A stretch of DNA of 64,000 nucleotides. It comes from Paracoccus onubensis. GTDB taxonomy: Bacteria > Pseudomonadota > Alphaproteobacteria > Rhodobacterales > Rhodobacteraceae. Both the position numbers and the translations under genes were made by a program. The stretch lies in assembly GCF_003591515.1 (NCBI RefSeq), contig NZ_QZCG01000011.1, positions 62,001 through 126,000 of the forward strand, read 5' to 3'. Below the pieces are notes generated by a model. That model was given only the letters and a program-made list of their open reading frames with translations, searched no databases and was not told where the DNA came from. This document shows, in pieces, positions 62,565 to 64,000 of the stretch. Position 1 is the stretch's first letter, and each line of letters begins with the position of its first letter.

Positions 62565-63530
62565 ATGCGGCGCGCACCGGCATCCATGACAAGCCGGGTG
62601 CGCCTGTTCGTTATGGCGGTATTTTTGCCATTTTCTCCGGCAGCCGCCGGGGATCTGGCGTTTATCACGTCGCAGAACGGCAATGCCGTCTCCATTGTCG
62701 ATCTGAACAGCCACGAAATCATTGCGGACAGCCCCGTGGAAGGCGCTCCGGCTCCGGTCGCGTATGATCCACGCGGCGGACGCGCCTATGTGATTTCAGC
62801 CGATACCGGACGGCTTAGCGTATTGGACGAAGAGGCCCGTATCATCGATCGGCGGGAACTGGGTGAAGGTGCCTTTGGCGTCGCAGTCGCTCCGGATGGC
62901 GGCGTATTCGTGACCGATTGGTACCGTGGAAGGCTTCTAAGGCTGGATGGCACGCTGAAGGAGCTGTGGGCCGTTGATACGGGCGCAGCTCCGGCGGGGG
63001 TAGCAGTCAGCAATGACGGGCTGCTGGTGGCAACCGCGGATCGCGACGACAATCAGGTCAGTCTGTTCGACAGCCGCACCGGACGGCTGATCCGCAAGAT
63101 AAAAACCGCGGGCGAACATCCCTTTGCCGTCACGTTTCACGCAGGCCGGATCTGGACCGCCGATGTCCAAAGCGATACCGTTTCCGTCATCGATCCCGTG
63201 AAGGGGCAGCTTGTCGGCCAGATCGAAACCGGCAATCACCCTTACGGCGTCGCCTTTGCCGGCGGACACGGGTTCATCACCAATCAATATGCCAGCACGC
63301 TGACAGTTTTCGACCCCGACAGTCTTGAAGTTCTGGAAGAGATCGAAGTTGGAGATTATCCCGAGGGCATCGCCCCCCTGCCTGATGGCAGCGGCGTGGT
63401 CGTCGCCAATTGGGATTCCGATACGGTCGTGATTGTCGATGCGAAAACATTTGAAATCACGGCAGAAATCGAGACCCCCGCAGGGCCACGCGCTTTTGGG
63501 CAGTTCACGGGTCGACAGGTTCAGCCCTGA
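62565..63530 (+). CDS. Secreted YVTN beta-propeller protein
   Basis: The 321-residue protein has a signal peptide (residues about 1-28, ending AAA/GD). Its YVTN-type blades include GDLAFITSQNGNAVSIVDL, GRAYVISADTGRLSVLDE and QSDTVSVIDPVKGQLVGQIE. It is a second, distinct propeller of the cluster, in one operon with the MxaD-like gene. It overlaps the CXXCW gene by 26 nt tail-to-tail. It may bind a partner protein or an electron carrier in the periplasm. Confidence 0.88.
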   Translation: MRRAPASMTSRVRLFVMAVFLPFSPAAAGDLAFITSQNGNAVSIVDLNSHEIIADSPVEGAPAPVAYDPRGGRAYVISADTGRLSVLDEEARIIDRRELGEGAFGVAVAPDGGVFVTDWYRGRLLRLDGTLKELWAVDTGAAPAGVAVSNDGLLVATADRDDNQVSLFDSRTGRLIRKIKTAGEHPFAVTFHAGRIWTADVQSDTVSVIDPVKGQLVGQIETGNHPYGVAFAGGHGFITNQYASTLTVFDPDSLEVLEEIEVGDYPEGIAPLPDGSGVVVANWDSDTVVIVDAKTFEITAEIETPAGPRAFGQFTGRQVQP

Positions 63531-64000
63531 CCAGATCCGGGCCAAGCGTCTCTTGCCACGCATCCGTGCCGCCAGAGAACCACATCACCTGCGTGTAACC
63601 CATCGAAACAGCCCGTTTCGCGGCATTCCAGCTCATCCAGCAATCGGCGCGGCAGAAGATCACCAGCGGAGCAGCCTTGTCGCCGCCCGTAACCTGCTCC
63701 AGACCTTTCGTCAGCCGGGCTTCCTCGGCAGGGGACAGGTTCTGATAGCCGGTATCCCACAGCCAGACCGCGCCGGGAATCGTATCGTGGCGCGGTTCGT
63801 GCCAGAACGTATCTTCGGGCAGATTTTCGGGTTTGCGGGTCCGGGGATAGACATCGACGAAAGGGATGCCCTCATCATGCAGTTCCAGGGCCCGCTCCGC
63901 ATCGATGGTCTCTGCCCCGGCGAGCGTTTCGGGGACCGGGGCGTTATAAGGTTCGCCCCGGTAGCCCTGCGGCTCGGGGACCTGCGCCAGAACCGGGGCG
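63505..64000 (-). CDS. PQQ-dependent catabolism-associated CXXCW motif protein (partial)
   Basis: The stop is at 63505-63507; the start lies past the right edge, so about 164 C-terminal residues are visible. The rhodanese-like domain carries the diagnostic C-R-A-D-C-W (IFCRADCWMSWNAAKRAV), which gives the family its name. The visible N-terminal end looks like the tail of a signal peptide (APVLAQ/VPEPQ). It belongs with the PQQ-dehydrogenase genes expected beyond the edge. Confidence 0.85.
   Translation of the reverse strand, partial: APVLAQVPEPQGYRGEPYNAPVPETLAGAETIDAERALELHDEGIPFVDVYPRTRKPENLPEDTFWHEPRHDTIPGAVWLWDTGYQNLSPAEEARLTKGLEQVTGGDKAAPLVIFCRADCWMSWNAAKRAVSMGYTQVMWFSGGTDAWQETLGPDLVRAEPVDP

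Overview
The window is chromosomal DNA of a Paracoccus-like alphaproteobacterium (Rhodobacteraceae). Evidence for this is the high GC content, the fbcFBC operon whose cytochrome c1 carries the long Ala/Glu/Pro acidic N-terminal domain known from Paracoccus, the COQ9-rpsU pair, the dnaA-dnaN-recF-gyrB block and a PQQ-dehydrogenase accessory cluster. I see no tRNA or rRNA gene, insertion sequence, prophage or CRISPR array. The assignment to Paracoccus is inference from gene content.

Layout. 1-1787: glycine betaine/proline-type ABC uptake genes (permease cut by the left edge, binding protein). 2133-3023: DMT exporter. 3101-4846: unusual sulfotransferase-GT90 fusion. 4991-9735: tandem glycine riboswitch followed by gcvT-gcvH-gcvP. 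9977-14548: GntR-type regulator plus Gfo/Idh/MocA oxidoreductase, divergent from an FMN monooxygenase / aldo-keto reductase / flavin reductase operon. This gene set resembles a sulfoquinovose (sulfo-SMO) cluster with an NAD-dependent sulfoquinovosidase. 14584-16809: rhodanese, YeeE-type sulfur transporter and a coupled 54-residue peptide. 16927-19101: katG. 19290-27413: RutR-like regulator, divergent from a pyrimidine/hydantoin operon (amidohydrolase, dihydropyrimidinase with an in-frame stop, SDR-like protein, complete ABC importer).

27501-36913 (minus strand): ribokinase-like kinase, the cytochrome bc1 operon, radC, dnaJ, dnaK, mutM. 36990-39266: ubiE-ubiB. 39540-43659: ugpBAEC behind a Pho-box-like repeat. 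43734-47962: quinone oxidoreductase + COQ9, rpsU, GST/WYL-regulator pair, outer-membrane beta-barrel protein. 48162-54994 (minus): dnaA-dnaN-recF-lysE-like-gyrB. 55037-55547: non-coding, structured region, then rpsT and enoyl-CoA hydratase.

56799-64000: accessory genes of a PQQ-dependent (methanol/alcohol) dehydrogenase system. These are an ABC-2 exporter, periplasmic binding protein, two YVTN beta-propellers, an MxaD-like START-fold protein, a CXXCW rhodanese-like protein, an Asp-rich secreted protein and a secreted coiled-coil protein. The dehydrogenase itself is not in the window and may lie past the right edge.

A dispersed intergenic repeat (GC hairpin followed by a conserved GAGGTATTT..CAAAGAAGAA block) occurs six times. 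The most interesting items are the candidate sulfoquinovose cluster, the PQQ accessory cluster with its Asp-rich protein, the sulfotransferase-GT90 fusion, the TAG-interrupted dihydropyrimidinase and the repeat family.
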